A stretch of DNA of 64,000 nt from Cavia porcellus (GCF_034190915.1 NW_026947485.1:34423519-34487518); one strand, 5' to 3'. Shown: positions 34,635 to 46,539, counted from the stretch's first letter. The notes: generated by a model from the sequence alone, not told the origin. Numbers and translations are program-made.

Positions 34635-36435
34635 GTAACTAAATGATTGCATCTATTTCCTTTCACATCACTTTTTCACCTGAAAATTGCAGTAATCGGG
34701 GCTAGGCCATTTCTGAGATCTTCTCACATTTTTCTAATTCTATTCATATGTAGAGCCTCAGTACTCAATGCTTGCCATTGTTAAAAATTGTTTAAATATA
34801 AAACAACTCTTAGTCATTAGGCAAAACTGTAGATATGACAACTAGTAGTACTTTACTCCTTTCCTCCATCTGTACAAATGCCAAATAAAGGGTTGCAGAA
34901 TCAGACCAGGTCAGAGATAAGGAAAGAGGTGAGATTTCAGCTGGTCCTTGAAGTAAATGATCTAGAAAGGCCCTGAAAACAGAGTCCCTGCTTTGAGCCA
35001 TATCTGAAGTACAGTCTTTGTGTAATAAAATTGATTCATCTGCTAGAGTCTCAAAGACACTATAGGAATGGGTGCTCAGTAAAACTCACAGAGAGATAGG
35101 GTGGAACAGGATACACTATATGCATGTCCAGTCTACTCTTTACCACTCTCCTTGGTTGCAATTCCTTATTTGGAAACCAAATATACTAGTACTTTTCTCT
35201 GTGATGCCATTACTAATAATACTTTAAAAATTCCTTTACAGATCCATATATATGACACAACTATGTTTGCAAAAGCTATAGGCATCAGCGCACAAAAGTG
35301 GAACCTTAATTGCTAATCTTCACCTTGGAGGAAAGAAAGTGCACAAAAGCCAGAAAGGTAATGATTCAGAGTTAAACCACATGCCCTCTATGGGACTTTC
35401 CTTTCTCTCCAACCTTCTCCCCTGTTATCCACATGAGTCATCTACTGCTATCCCTGTCTGGTAAGTTAGCTGCCCAGTGAACCTTTGGGCTGTAAAGGCA
35501 AAGGAATTTTCCAATGGTTCACCACTTCTACTTTGCACGTAAGATTAAACTTCTTCCTCCAATGATCACCTTTGGATTTCAGGAGGGAAAAGAAAAGGGG
35601 GAACATATGAATAAAAGAAAGGAACCAAGAGGAAAAAGAAGGGCCAAAGGAGTGTGCTAGAATTACCAGATCAGAAGCTGATGATGGAAATGAAATCAAT
35701 GACAGAATATGTATATGTCACTCCAACAGATCGCCATGTCCAGTCTCAGGCATTGCATCTCCCTTGTGCATGTTGTTGTTAAGAGTAGTAACATGATACT
35801 TCATAAATCACGAATGTGGAGTTATTTTTTTAACTGAATTTTTCATGTTATTGAAATGAATTTGTAAGTGGCCTTATTAACAGTGGGGAACTATAACAGA
35901 TTTTTTGCAGGATGGAATACTTGAGGATAGCTATCAGTCTGAATCATGGCAGGAAATAGAAGGCACATTCCAAAGGGCTGCATAAAGACAGTTGGTAAAA
36001 AAGACTGCAAACAATGGCATGGGCAAAGTACCTGAAGGCAGCAAGGGAGGCTGTGGGACCTGATCTCAGGGTTACCACTAGGGAGCTACTGCCCCAGACC
36101 TGGAGTAGTTACTACAGTTCAGATGGAGCTCTTGCTCTAGGAGATAGGTGACTGCCAGCCAGAAGCTGTGGTCTACCAGGAACACCCTGGGGCAGAAAAA
36201 GAAGCACCTGTCCTCCTCTTGCCTCTCACCCTCCAGTGTTCTGGGAACACCTTTCTTTCCAGAAGAGAAAAGGCAAAAGTGTGTAAGGGCACTGCCTATT
36301 AAAGTCACATTCCAAAGTGAGAACAGGACAGGGAATTGAGGCAGTGGAGCTGCAGGGGCACAGAAGATCCAGTGTATATTTGTGTAGCTTATTGTGTTAT
36401 CCAGAGAATACATATCTATTTATCAAGAGAGAGAA
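34635..36435. other. Unique non-coding DNA
   Basis: No gene or known repeat apart from the 43-bp duplication at 35,706-35,748. Confidence 0.5.
35706..35748. repeat. 43-bp direct duplication, copy 2
   Basis: Partner of 34,166-34,208. Too long for an L1-type target-site duplication and no element spans the interval. Confidence 0.85.
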
Positions 36436-36439
36436 AGAT

Positions 36440-36605
36440 TTATAAATACAGAGATTTTTAATCTCATTTGATCTTCAAAGCAACCCTGCAGGGTTTTCAT
36501 GGCATGCAAATGAGGCAGCTTGGGCTCTTGTGAGTCAAATCATTCACCCCATGACAGCAAGTGTTAGAATGAAGATATCAGCCCAGAATGTTGACCTTTA
36601 CAGAT
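36440..36605 (+). mobile_element. MIR SINE (ancient)
   Basis: 'ttaatctcatttgatcttcaaagcaaccctgcagggt' followed by 'gcaaatgaggcagcttgggctcttgtgagtcaaatcattc' fits MIR ('actcatttaatcctcacaacaaccctatgaggt', 'acagatgaggaaactgaggc..agagaggttaagta'). Confidence 0.75.
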
Positions 36606-36639
36606 TTCACTTCTTGCCTCTGTCCCTTCTCATACTTTC

Positions 36640-36937
36640 CTTTGACTCTCTTTTTCCTCACCTACCCTGAAAGTCAGCTTAACTCCCTAGGAATCAAATA
36701 ACTCCATTGAGCCCATCTAAAGTGACCTAGACCCTGTGATGGTTGACAATACTATACAATTTAGGAACTATTCATATATCGACTTTGCATTGTTCTGTGG
36801 TGTTGGTTCCTGAACTTTAGAGTCTATTTTCCTAAGACATGATCAATAGAAGAGTTCTTTGGATGTCAACACTTGACAGCACTTAGCACATTCTACCACT
36901 CAGCAGGTGATCAATAAATACTTCTCAAATTGAAATA
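36640..36937 (+). mobile_element. L2 LINE 3' fragment (ancient)
   Basis: The terminal 'cttgacagcacttagcacattctaccactcagcaggtgatcaataaatacttctcaaattga' fits the L2 3' end. Upstream similarity is weak. Confidence 0.6.
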
Positions 36938-38192
36938 AGCTGGATGGGAAGGTGGAACGAATCAGTTAGGCCGTGTGAGGAGGTGTGCGTAGGTGCAGGA
37001 GTGCACGTCCTCTGTCACCCAGGGTCTGAGGCAGGAAACAGAACTACTTTAGCTGTCTATGATCAATTGTAAAGAATCAGACACACTTATAATTATTATG
37101 TGAACAGAAATAAGGGGATCACTTTTAGACTATTGGCTTCAAGATCAAATTACTCTAGCTATGATCCACAGGTTAGAAAGCTTCTTATTACTAATGATAT
37201 CACACGATTACCTCACATCTCTGAAGCAAGAACCAGACGCTGGGATTTGGAGTTGAGCCACCACAAACATTTACCTCTAACTGACCTTGCTTGCCACTGC
37301 AGCTGTGCAGGCAGATGGCTTCTGCCTTGCTTGTCTACTGTGCACGCAGATTCTGCTCATTGGCACAATCAAAACTGCGTCTAGACCCTAGTTTTCAGAC
37401 AGCATGGGGAGAGAGTTTGTGGGGGGAGTATCCTCTCTTGCAACAATAAGAGAAGTCTAGAAAGGTATGGAAATGAATTGCAAGGGCCAGCACAACCTGT
37501 AAAGTAAATGATTGAGTGTGAACCTCGACCATCCAAGTGCCATCATCGTCTGGAATGAAGGCAGTGCAGTCATGGCTAGAATCCGAGGAGCCTAGAAACC
37601 TAGGCTCAGAAAGGTGGAGGTAAATTCTCTGAGGTATTGTAGATTGAGCATTTTTATTCCAGTTGGTTAATTGTAATTTTGGGTTTTAAAAATTACCTTG
37701 GAAAAGATGGCAAAGTCATAGAAAATCAAGCTGTAACCTGAAAGAGTGTGTAGAGAAGAAGGTAATCAGTCTCCATAGGGTGTGGTAGGGCTGGGCAGGG
37801 GCCAGGTACCGGATGTTTTTAGGTATGTCAATTTGAGTTTTTGAGCATTAATGGTCCTTTAAAATACCCAACTTGAACCCTTGTACACATATGCATATGC
37901 ACCCCCACATGTGTGCACACACATACATGTACCCATTTTAAACCTTTCTTAATTAATAGGCCCCCCTAGTGGTACAGCACAAACACTTCAATTTTCTATA
38001 GCATGGCAACAAAACAACTCTGTCTGAGCTCAACTTTTAGATTTTTAAATAATAGGAGTTTGGGGGTGAGGACAAAACTGAGCTGAACAAGCTGGATCTG
38101 GAGATCAGAAGGCTTGGCTCTTAGTAAACTGGGCAGCCCCTACCTCTCCTTCTGATGTGTCAGGCTGTCTCCAGCTAGTCCTGATTTAGGAC
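36938..38192. other. Unique non-coding DNA
   Basis: No gene or repeat recognised. An alternating purine-pyrimidine tract (CA/CG/AT mix) lies at about 37,882-37,933. Confidence 0.5.
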
Positions 38193-38194
38193 TG

Positions 38195-38390
38195 TGGTTC
38201 CCTGCTGGAGGCTCTTATACCCCCAGGCACACTTGGCAGCATCTGGAGACATCTTTGATTTTTATGATTGAGAAGCGAATGCTATTGATGTTTAGTGGGT
38301 AGAACCCAGGGAAGCTGCTAGACAAGTGTGCAGAACAAGAAATATCCAACTGAAAACGTCAGTGGTGCCAGAGCTGAGAAATCTGCCCTA
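38195..38390 (+). mobile_element. MER5A-like hAT-Charlie MITE
   Basis: Matches MER5A in order: 'ctgtggttccctgctgg', 'cccccaggcacacttggcagcatctggagacatctttg', 'tatgattgagaagcg', 'tttagtgggtagaacccagggaagctgctagac', 'aaatatccaactgaaaacgtcagtggtgccagagctgagaaat'. This is a non-autonomous DNA transposon shared by placental mammals. Confidence 0.88.
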
Positions 38391-38764
38391 GCAGAGGACG
38401 GTTTTCCCCTCAGGGATGCTCCTCCGGGTGTTCGGGCCTCCAGGTACATCAACACTCAAATCCCCTGGGCTGATCACAGGTTTCAAATCTGAGACACAGA
38501 GACAAGAAGGAAAGAATAAAAACTCACAAATCTCACATTTGTAAGAATTGTTATAAAAGAAAATAAAAAACAGAAAGTGTTGGCAGAAACATAAAGAAAT
38601 TGAAAGCGTACGTGTTGGTAGAAATGTATAGTGGTGACGCCATTATGAAAAACATAATAGATTCCTCGAGTCAAACATAGATCACCACATGATCTAACAA
38701 TCCTGCTCACATCTGAACAAGCTGAAAATAAGGACTCAGATACTTATACTTTATGTTTGTATGT

Positions 38765-39420
38765 GAGGTGTGATCAAAATACACAATGAACGTATCTTTC
38801 ATTTTTAAAATGAAAATTTAAAACATTATCACAGTTAAAGACATATCGCCATTAACCTCCTTCAGAATACACTCCCTCACTTTGAGCACACTGATCCCAT
38901 ATTTCTTGCCACTTGCTGAAGCAGTTCTGGAAATCTTCATTCTTGTCTTTATACAATGTGATTAAGAACTGGTTAACGCTGTATCCAATGGAAAGAAAGG
39001 CTCATAAAAAATTACAGTGTTCTCATCCACCTCATTCTCTGGATCTAGAAAGAACTATGTAACTTCTGACTCCCCCAAAGTCAAAACGCCCATGCAAAGT
39101 AAATGTTCTGAATTAATTCAGGACATTGAGGGCAGTCACAACAGTCCAGATAAAGACTCACCGACAGTGACTCACATAGGCCAGGAATGACTTTGCGGAG
39201 GACTTACACCAGGTTGTGACATGTTAGATAGAATTCTCCCTGCAAGGCCTTGTCTGGATTTAGTGGGATGAAAGACAGCTGTCAGCACATCTGTCCACCA
39301 TCCATCAATGTGCCAAGAAGGTATCACTTACGAGACTGAAATGATCTGTGCAGGAAGGAGCTCCTATGGAGCCTTTTAGCCTCAACCAAGGAGCCAGTCG
39401 GGCTGTTTTTCTGCAAGAAA
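38765..39420 (-). mobile_element. Tc1/mariner-like remnant (transposase C-terminus)
   Basis: The left end shows 'gaggtgtgatcaaaatacacaatgaacg', like a mariner terminal inverted repeat ('gaggtgt.ttcaaaaagta..'). The minus strand just inside reads residues like 'LYKDKNEDFQNCFSKWQEIWDQC', the mariner-type transposase C-terminus (K-x-W-x-x-x-W-x-x-C). The rest of the frame is lost. The exact mariner family and the right-hand border are uncertain. Confidence 0.6.
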
Positions 39421-39424
39421 GAAG

Positions 39425-40390
39425 GTAACAAAGAGGGGATGGACTTCACAGGAGGAGCAAAGAGGTTACCAGGTCCTCCATACTGTCCCTGATTCTCTAC
39501 TTGTGCCTGTCACCTGCCAGTTCTACTCAAATTAGGACAAAGTTACTTTACTTAGCTTAGTCCATTTCTCTGGAACTCCAAAGTTCTTGTGCATGTGAGC
39601 ACATCACACAGAGGCTTACTTAACATTTTTCTTTAAACTATTTACTTCAGTCTTTAGAAAACAAGGATAATGCTACAGAAAAGTGGGTTCAATTTTAATG
39701 ACGAAAAATAAGCATCACATAGCAAACAGTTTAGGTCTCAGAGCCCACCTTTTCCTGGGCTAGCCAGTTGGTACAGGAAAGCCAGTAAAATGGGGATGGT
39801 AATACTAGGGTTGCTGTAAGATAAAAACGGTCCTGTTGGAGTGGTTCCCAGTTCGGGTCTCCTTTGGGCCAATAAGGGACTCCAGCTCTGTGCCCAGCCT
39901 GTTGTCTCTCCTCCCTCTAATGTGACTCATGGCTTGTTGCCAGGAGGCAGCCAAGTACAAAGGGCAGGTGGAAAATGAGACTCAGGAGTTCAGCTATGAC
40001 AGTGGCTCCTGATCCTAGAAAGAACCCCCCAAAGCCAGCTCCTCATAGCAGCAGGTCATCAATTTTAGGGAGACAACCCACAGCTCATGATATGCCTTTG
40101 TGATAAAAGTAGAAACAGGATATTGAAAAGCATCCATGATATTGTGCTAGGGAATTAATATGAAAAGCTACTGATCCTTCTGAAGGAGTAGGACTGGGAT
40201 ATAGCTGGATTGGATGTGTCAACATAGTGTATCAAAATAAAGTAACAAGTATGCCTTAACAGAAATAAGAAAAAAGTTTATTTTACCCAGATATAAGTGA
40301 CCATGGCCCAGGAACTCCAGCTAGCCCAAATGATGTGCTCTGCTGTGGAAAGGTTACATGAACTTTTGTAGCTATAGAATAAGAAAAGTC
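39425..40390. other. Unique non-coding DNA
   Basis: No gene or repeat recognised. Confidence 0.5.
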
Positions 40391-41999
40391 ATAAATCAAT
40401 ATGTTCAATTGATTTTTTTATTTAAAGAAAGATTAAGCAAAACAGTAAACAGTAATACATACTTTCAAAGAAAAAATAAACAGTAATAAATCACCAGTTG
40501 ATGTTTACATATTGTCCTCTTACAAATAATTGTTCAAGATACAAAAGTGGAACATATAAGTGGGAATTCAAACAGCAAGATTGCAAATAGTTTTATTCAG
40601 CTATTCAACAAAAACTTAGTAATGTAGTTATCTACCCTATACACTTAAACATATATGCAGTTATCCATATTTTTCATTTATGATGAGATTAAACAAACCA
40701 AAGCAGACTAAAATCACTCCAGGCAAAGAATAATAGTATTGCTGGATCTCACATCATGCTACTCTCGGATCAGCACTGAGTACTGTAGTGTCTTTCTTCA
40801 TTCAAAGTATTTGTTCATTTCATCATGTGTCATAAGATCAGTTCTCATAAACTGTTTACAGGTTCTACGCATGCATGAGTCTTAACATGTATTTCTATCC
40901 TTTCTATATTAGAGGGGGAAACAAAACAAAGTTGGACAGAGCAGAACATATTCCTATAGACACATAAAACAAAAAAGATATAAAACCTCTGTACAAGGAG
41001 TTCTACCATGGTTACTGTGTTATCTCTTGTTATCTTCAATAGAATTGACTATATCATTTATAGTATAATTGAATATATCAGTATATAACAGTATTGATAG
41101 AAACACAACTTTGTAGATAGTGTTGAATTGGAAAAACAGGTAGTAATCAAACCAGAATGGGTATCATAGTGAATCTTGTCATTTTCAGTATAGTTATCTA
41201 TACTCTCAGATTTCATACCATCGATTATAACAGTTTTGAATAAAATCTATTGATAACAAACAGTAATCAAGCAAAACAGGCTTAACTAAGATCAGTCATG
41301 ATATAACAGTATAAGTTATACAGGGCTCAAGATTAAGTTAATAGGAAATTAAAGATGATTACTGTGCTATATCCTGACATTTTTGGGATGGTTGTCTGTG
41401 CCCTCAGATCTAGTGCTTGTAGACAAACTGGGACAGAGTAAGTTCTATCTAAGCAGAACAGTGCAAGTAATATGGGTTTTGATTCGTGATACATTATTAA
41501 CTATCTTCTGCTCTTTTTTAAAGATTATCCCCCCTCTTCACTCCCCCAGGGAATACTGTGCATTTTTGGGTCTCACCAACACCCTCAGTTTTAAGTGGGG
41601 GGGGGGTGCAACCTGCTATTTACCTAAGTGTTTCCGAACTCTCTCCCTCCTGGACTTCATCTCTAGTTGTATTCCTTTACCTATTAAAGCCTGTCTTTCC
41701 CACCTATCCTCAAATACTAGTCTAGTTGCCCTTATTACTCTCTGGTTCCCTGTCACATAGAGCATTTTCTCATATTTGATTTTCAGTCCATATACCCTTC
41801 TTCAGGTTAATTATATTTCCTATAAAGAGCATCTTGATGGGCCCTACCTCCTGATCTACTCTACCCGTGATTCTCTTTTACTTTTTAATTTAGTGTATCA
41901 AGGCCATCTATATTAGAGATTATAACGAACCTTCTCTGCCTCATTTCTGTTGTGCTCTTTTTTTTTGCCATTAGTTGTTTGCTTGTCTTCTTCATTTTG

Positions 42000-43075
42000 C
42001 TTTCTGCTCCATTCATTGAGGCCTCTCTGTCACTGTTCCTGGAATCCTGTTGTTTTTTTCTCTCTTTAGAATGTCCTGCAGTATTCTCTGTAGAGTTGGA
42101 TTGGTGGTTGCAAATTTCCCCAATTCCTCTTTGTCTTGAGAGTATCTTGTTTCTCCATTAATTTATAGAGATAGTTTTTCAGGGTACCTCAATCTGGGCT
42201 GGAGGTTATTTTCTTTCAGGGCTTGGAATACTTCACTCCAGGCTCATCTTGATTTGATGGTTTGTGTCGAGAAGTCTGTTGTAATTCTGATGGACTTTCC
42301 CTTATAAGTAATCTGTTTCTTGTCTCTGGTGGCTTTTAATATTCTGTTTTTCTATTGGATTTCTGGGATCTTGATTATTATATGCCTGGGTGTAGTTCTA
42401 TTTTGGTTGTAGGTGGCTGGAATTCTGTATGCCTCCTACATCTGAATATTATTTCCTTTTCCTGTTTGGGAAGTTTTTCTTAATTATTTCTGTGAATAAC
42501 CTTTGTAGTTCCTTTGTTTGTACCCCTGCTTCTTCATTCACATTCTTTATTCTTAAGTTGTAGATCCTTTTGTCATCTTCTGGTCTTTGTATTTTTATTG
42601 CTTGTTTTCTTGCTATTTTTAAGAAATTTTCCTTTCATGATCCCACATTGTAAACTTGTCCTCCAGTTTGGATAATCTATCCTTAGTTTCTTTCAAGCAA
42701 TTTTGCCAGCTTTCAATGGAGTTTTTAATTTCCTGATAATCTCTTTGAACCTGCTTCATGTACTCTATGTTTTCTTTATATTCTTCATCAAACAATTCTC
42801 CCCTTTCGTTGTGTTCCTCCATTCTTCCATCTGTGTCTTCTTGAGAGGTGCTTAGTATTTCTTTTATTAATCTATTTATATCTTGCTTTACTTCATTAAA
42901 TATTTCACTTTTGAACTCGTCTATGAGGTCCCAAATCTTATCTCTCTATGTCCACTGGTGCCATGCCTGATATTGTATGTTTGCTGTCCTCAATCTCCGT
43001 TGTATTTACCTTTCCTGGATCCATGTTCTCAGGGTTGGGGGTTGGGGACTTTTTCTTGTTGCTTCCTCTTCTCAT
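42000..43075 (-). pseudogene. L1-type ORF1 of the HAL1-like element, broken
   Basis: The likely start is the ATG at 43,075, giving a basic N-terminus beginning MRRGSNKKKSPTPNP and a stop after about 46 codons. The frame resumes with an ORF1 coiled-coil segment (42,822-42,619; heptads around 'YMKQVQRDYQEIKNSIESWQNCLKETKDRLSKLEDK'), close to the 'YMKQIQRDIQGIKISIESCQNCLNESEDRISDLEDK' of the L1 at 51.65 kb. Beyond it come RRM-like and C-terminal domain remnants ('KELQRLFTEIIKKNFPNRK', then a segment matching 'HIIINIPEIQ' and 'GKPIRITAGFSTQT'). ORF1p is an RNA chaperone that trimerises on L1 RNA. Several stops and frameshifts make this copy inactive. Confidence 0.82.
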
Positions 43076-43849
43076 ACTTTTTGTTTCTTCCACACAGGTG
43101 TGTAGAGGAGGCCTCAGTTTCTTTCTTTGTTGGTTATGATTATTCTTCTTCTGAAGCGCACTGGCTAGATGGTCCTGCCCACTGCAGGGTGCTATTGAGG
43201 TGCAAACAGGGGAAGCATATGCTGGCCCCTCCACTCCTGGTCAGTCAGCCTGCTGAGGCCTTCACTGCATTAGTGTACCGCTGGGTGTAGGGAACTGGTT
43301 TGGGATAATCTATTTGATCTCAGCCAGGGGCGTGACCCAGGCCAAGCACATCCCACCAATCCTGTTTGAGAAGGGAGCAACTGACTAAAGTCACTGCTTG
43401 TGCTTGTTTTTCCTAGTCTGCCCGGTCCCAGAATGTAGTCTATTGGAGCCCTCCTTTCTGTGGAATGGTTTTATTCCCGGCACTCACCACAGGTCGATGC
43501 AGGTTCCCCACCAGCTCAGCTCTCTGTTTGGTTCACAGACCCCCAACCTCAATGTGACTGCGTTTCCAGCAGTTTCAAGTGGTGGGATTTCAGTCAGCTC
43601 CATAAGCCGCAGCCGTGCAAGTACGGGTGCTGCAACAGGGGCACCAAGCCTTCAGCTGTTCCCAATAGTAGCACCAGGACTGTATGTTTGATTGGTTCTT
43701 CCCATCTTAGTTTCTTTCTGGATCAAGAATATTCATCTTCCTCTGTTCAGGACCCTCCACGCTGTGTTATTTTGGAATCTAAGCTGACTATCTCAGGAAG
43801 CCTCTGTAGCCTGCTGTTATCTATCTACCATCTTTACCGTGAATGAAAA
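43076..43849 (-). promoter_or_regulatory. HAL1-like 5'UTR (presumed internal promoter region)
   Basis: About 775 bp between the TSD and the ORF1 start. It is distinctly GC-richer than the flanks and has several CpGs, as L1-type 5'UTRs with internal Pol II promoters do. It does not resemble the two-monomer 5'UTR of the L1 at 51.0 kb. Promoter activity is inferred from position only. Confidence 0.55.
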
Positions 43850-43969
43850 TCAGTATGTTCAATAAATACATTGGTAAGGACATTAGGTGGGATACAACAC
43901 AATTGGGAAATTTTTTCTATAGGTTTCAGGTTCTATGTTGTTGTATTCTTGTGTATGCATGTGTGTTTG

Positions 43970-43971
43970 TA

Positions 43972-44004
<33 letters not shown>

Positions 44005-44075
44005 TATATGGTGCAGGATCCAATTCATTGCCTCACACAGAGCAGGCAGGTGCTGTGCCAGTGATTTCTCTACTC
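43970..44075 (-). mobile_element. Diverged ID-like SINE with (GT)n tail
   Basis: A (GT)n tract (43,975-44,002) is followed by 'ggtgcaggatccaattcattgcctcacacagagcaggcaggtgctgtgcc', resembling a reversed ID core. Weak match; the three overlapping frames here are created by the microsatellite. Confidence 0.5.
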
Positions 44076-44950
44076 CAGATATCTCAAAGCATTCTTAGCT
44101 GCAGGGTTGCTGGAGGCTACAGGTCTGCTAAGCTTATCAATATTTTCTGAGAATTTTACTTAAAAGTCAGGAAAATGTTAGGTCAGGCACATAGTTGAAA
44201 GTTAATGACTATTAAAGGGCTTAAGATAGCCCAAGATAATTTTGGCTCTAAACATGCAACAGTCTATCTCTCTACAATTAGGATGTTGTACTCACCAAAG
44301 TCAAAAGGTCTGTAGGATCTTTAATGTATTTATGACTTCTTCAGAGAACTTTAGCCCCACAGATGCAGGTGCAGATAGCCATTTCCTACCTCCCTGTTAA
44401 AATGACTGAGCCCCCGGGACCAGAAGGCAGAGGAGGAAGACACAGGTGAGTTTGGCAGCACTAGGAAAGCTCTGGCGGTCACTTCTGCAGGAATACTCTG
44501 AAGACACAGTTAGGAGTTGGAGTGCAGTCAAGGATGACTACAGAGTTTGGATGAGGAAGCCAAAAGCAGAGACCGGAAAGGCAGTGATTATGATAATAAC
44601 AACCACCCTCAATGTTGACAGGACACACAGAATCCAGCTTGCTTCTTTCCAATCCATTAAAACCATCCCAGAAGAGAATTCTCTCAGTGACTCAAGACGG
44701 GGATATCTTCCTCCATGACTCCTCAGCCCACTGGCAGCCAAACAGCATTGCTATTAAAAAAGGAATATCCACTCCCTCAGAACACTCTGTAATAAACTGA
44801 GTTGTCTGAGCAACTAGAGTCGAACCTTCTGCCTTCTACAAATGTTATGGAGAAGTGAAAAAGAGTGAAATGGCCAAGATACTCTTGTGTGAGCCTGTGA
44901 TTATGTTAGGCCTGAAGGTTCTCAAGTAAGAGCCTGGATACGTTGACCTT
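44076..44950. other. Unique non-coding DNA
   Basis: No gene or repeat recognised. Confidence 0.5.
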
Positions 44951-44954
44951 TGAA

Positions 44955-45120
44955 AGTTCCCTGACAATTCATAGACCCTTTCACATATGGAATCTTGCCA
45001 GAGTCTCACTGTAGTCCCCCGGATGACCTTCCATCCCCTTTTAACGATTGAGGAGATAGAGGATGAGAGATCATATGTAGCCCACAGAATCAATGAACCT
45101 GGTCCTTAATTCCAAATATT
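44955..45120 (+). mobile_element. MIR SINE (ancient)
   Basis: 'tcatagaccctttcacatatggaatcttgccagagtctcactg' and 'cccttttaacgattgaggagatagagg' with 'agagatcatatgtagcccacagaatcaatgaacc' follow the plus-strand MIR order. Confidence 0.6.
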
Positions 45121-45194
45121 TTGCTTTCTTTTTATTTAATTTCCTCAGTGCATCCATCTGAGTTTGGTCATGATGAAGTTCCTTTATTGTTTGC

Positions 45195-45284
45195 TTTTAT
45201 TTTGTTTGTGCAGTGCTAAAGATCAAACCCAGAGGCTTGTACATAAGGCAAGCACTCCATCACTGAGATACACTCCCAGCCACA
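45195..45284 (-). mobile_element. ID-like SINE
   Basis: 'gtgctaaagatcaaacccagaggcttgtacataaggcaagcactccatcactgagatacactcccagcc' is the reverse complement of an ID core with recognisable B and A boxes. Confidence 0.82.
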
Positions 45285-45539
45285 AATGAAGATTTTACAG
45301 ATAGATACATATAATAAAATAAGGCCAACCTGGAGAGTTTCCCAAAATCTAGGAGGTCTTAAGAGTTCTTATTCTATGATTATTTTTTCCTACTTTTTTG
45401 CACCAAAATGTCCTTTCTTCATGAAAGGAGGCTGATTATGAGAGACAAATTAGCATTTTTTTACTTAGGGCTTACGTGGCATGATAAAAAAAAAAAGATG
45501 AAAACCTTATATTAGCCCCAAAGAAGTTAGATTGGGAAT

Positions 45540-45785
45540 TTCTCTGGTGTTTGACCTCTCAAAGCTTGGAAGCCAGTATCTCACATTACACTGTGTTCAC
45601 AAACATATGTGAGGCCACAATGAGAAGGCAGCCATCTGCCAGCCAGGAAGAGGGCCAAAACTGGACAAGCTGGCATCTTGATCTCAGACTACAGTATCCA
45701 GAACTCTGGGAAAATAAATTGTTATTTAAGATCCTCCCAGACCATAATATTTTGTCATAGCAGCCCCAGATGACAAAATACAAGC
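45540..45785 (+). mobile_element. MLT1-like MaLR LTR fragment
   Basis: 'aatgagaaggcagccatctgccagccaggaagagggcc', 'ctggcatcttgatctcagactacagtatccagaactctgggaaaataaattgttatttaag' and 'atattttgtcatagcagcccc' match the MLT1 LTR 3' half ('aagaaggcggccgtctgcaagccaggaagagagcc...cttgatcttggac...'). Older than the other LTRs here; the 5' part is not recognised. Confidence 0.85.
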
Positions 45786-46054
45786 CATTAGGCCAAGTCA
45801 AGGCCAAGGACACAGTCATTTTAGACTGCCAAGTCTGCCCAAGACTTCTGACACCAACATCAAGTTCAAGTTTTCTCAAAATTCCCCTTGGCTTTGACAA
45901 CTCACAAAGATGCCTGACAAGACCCAGGAAAGCAATGTATGTACCACTGATGTTTTACAATAGCAAAGGATACAAATCAGAACCAATCAAAGGAAAAGAC
46001 GCACACCGCAATGTCTGAGGAGTCCATTGTGTAAATAAATACTCTATCTGAAAT

Positions 46055-46352
46055 TTATTTTGGTACACAGTTTTAAGAGGATTCAGTTCATGATTCAGGG
46101 CATGATAGAAGAATCTAGTGGAGGAAATCTGTTCATGTCATGGCAAATGAGGAAGCAGAGAGAGAAAGGAGGAGCCAGAAACAAGAGTATACAGTACTCT
46201 GCCAGGTCATTCCCCCCAGTAAACAATCTTCAACCGGGCCCCATCGCCTAGCAGTATTTTCAGCTACTAATCTCATGATCCAGTCACCTTCCAAAAGCCA
46301 CAGCTCTGAACACATTGAACTTTTGGTGGGTTATTCTAAATGTGAACTGTAA
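46055..46352 (-). mobile_element. MaLR-type solo LTR, minus strand
   Basis: The plus strand contains 'actaatctcatgatccagtcaccttccaaaagc' near the right, the reverse of the MaLR phrase 'ggaaggtgactggatcatgagatta', and ends 'aatgtgaactgtaaca'. The left part has the family's 'aagaggattcag' end region but its border is unclear. Confidence 0.7.
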
Positions 46353-46539
46353 CAGGTCCCACATGGAAGCTTCCCTGTCTTCAGGGACGTGTTTCACTTA
46401 CAGAGTATTGTCAACCCAGGATACCACTGGAGTGCCCCTGATACCTGAACGTATTAAAAATATGGCCCTCTCTCAAAAATATATGAGTATATGTTGAATT
46501 AGCATCATTCTGACTGTCTGAACTCTTTAGGCCTGTATC

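Larger units (their letters stand above)
40410..43849 (-). mobile_element. Full-length HAL1-like element: 5'UTR-ORF1-3'UTR, no ORF2
   Basis: One 3.44-kb insertion bounded by 14-bp repeats TCA(A/G)TATGTTCAAT at 40,396-40,409 and 43,850-43,863 (13 of 14 identical). On the minus strand: a GC-rich 5'UTR (43,849-43,076), L1-type ORF1 (43,075 to about 42,000), then about 1.5 kb of AT-rich 3'UTR ending in AAATAAA and an A-tail at 40,411-40,422. No endonuclease, reverse transcriptase or cysteine-rich ORF2 sequence occurs between ORF1 and the tail, although the TSD shows both ends belong together. The 3'UTR has an internal repeat of about 200 bp ('ccctcagatc' at 41,401, 'ctctcagatt' at 41,203). This architecture is that of half-L1 (HAL1) elements, which must be copied by L1 ORF2p in trans. 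An L1 with ORF2 deleted is the alternative. Confidence 0.82.
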
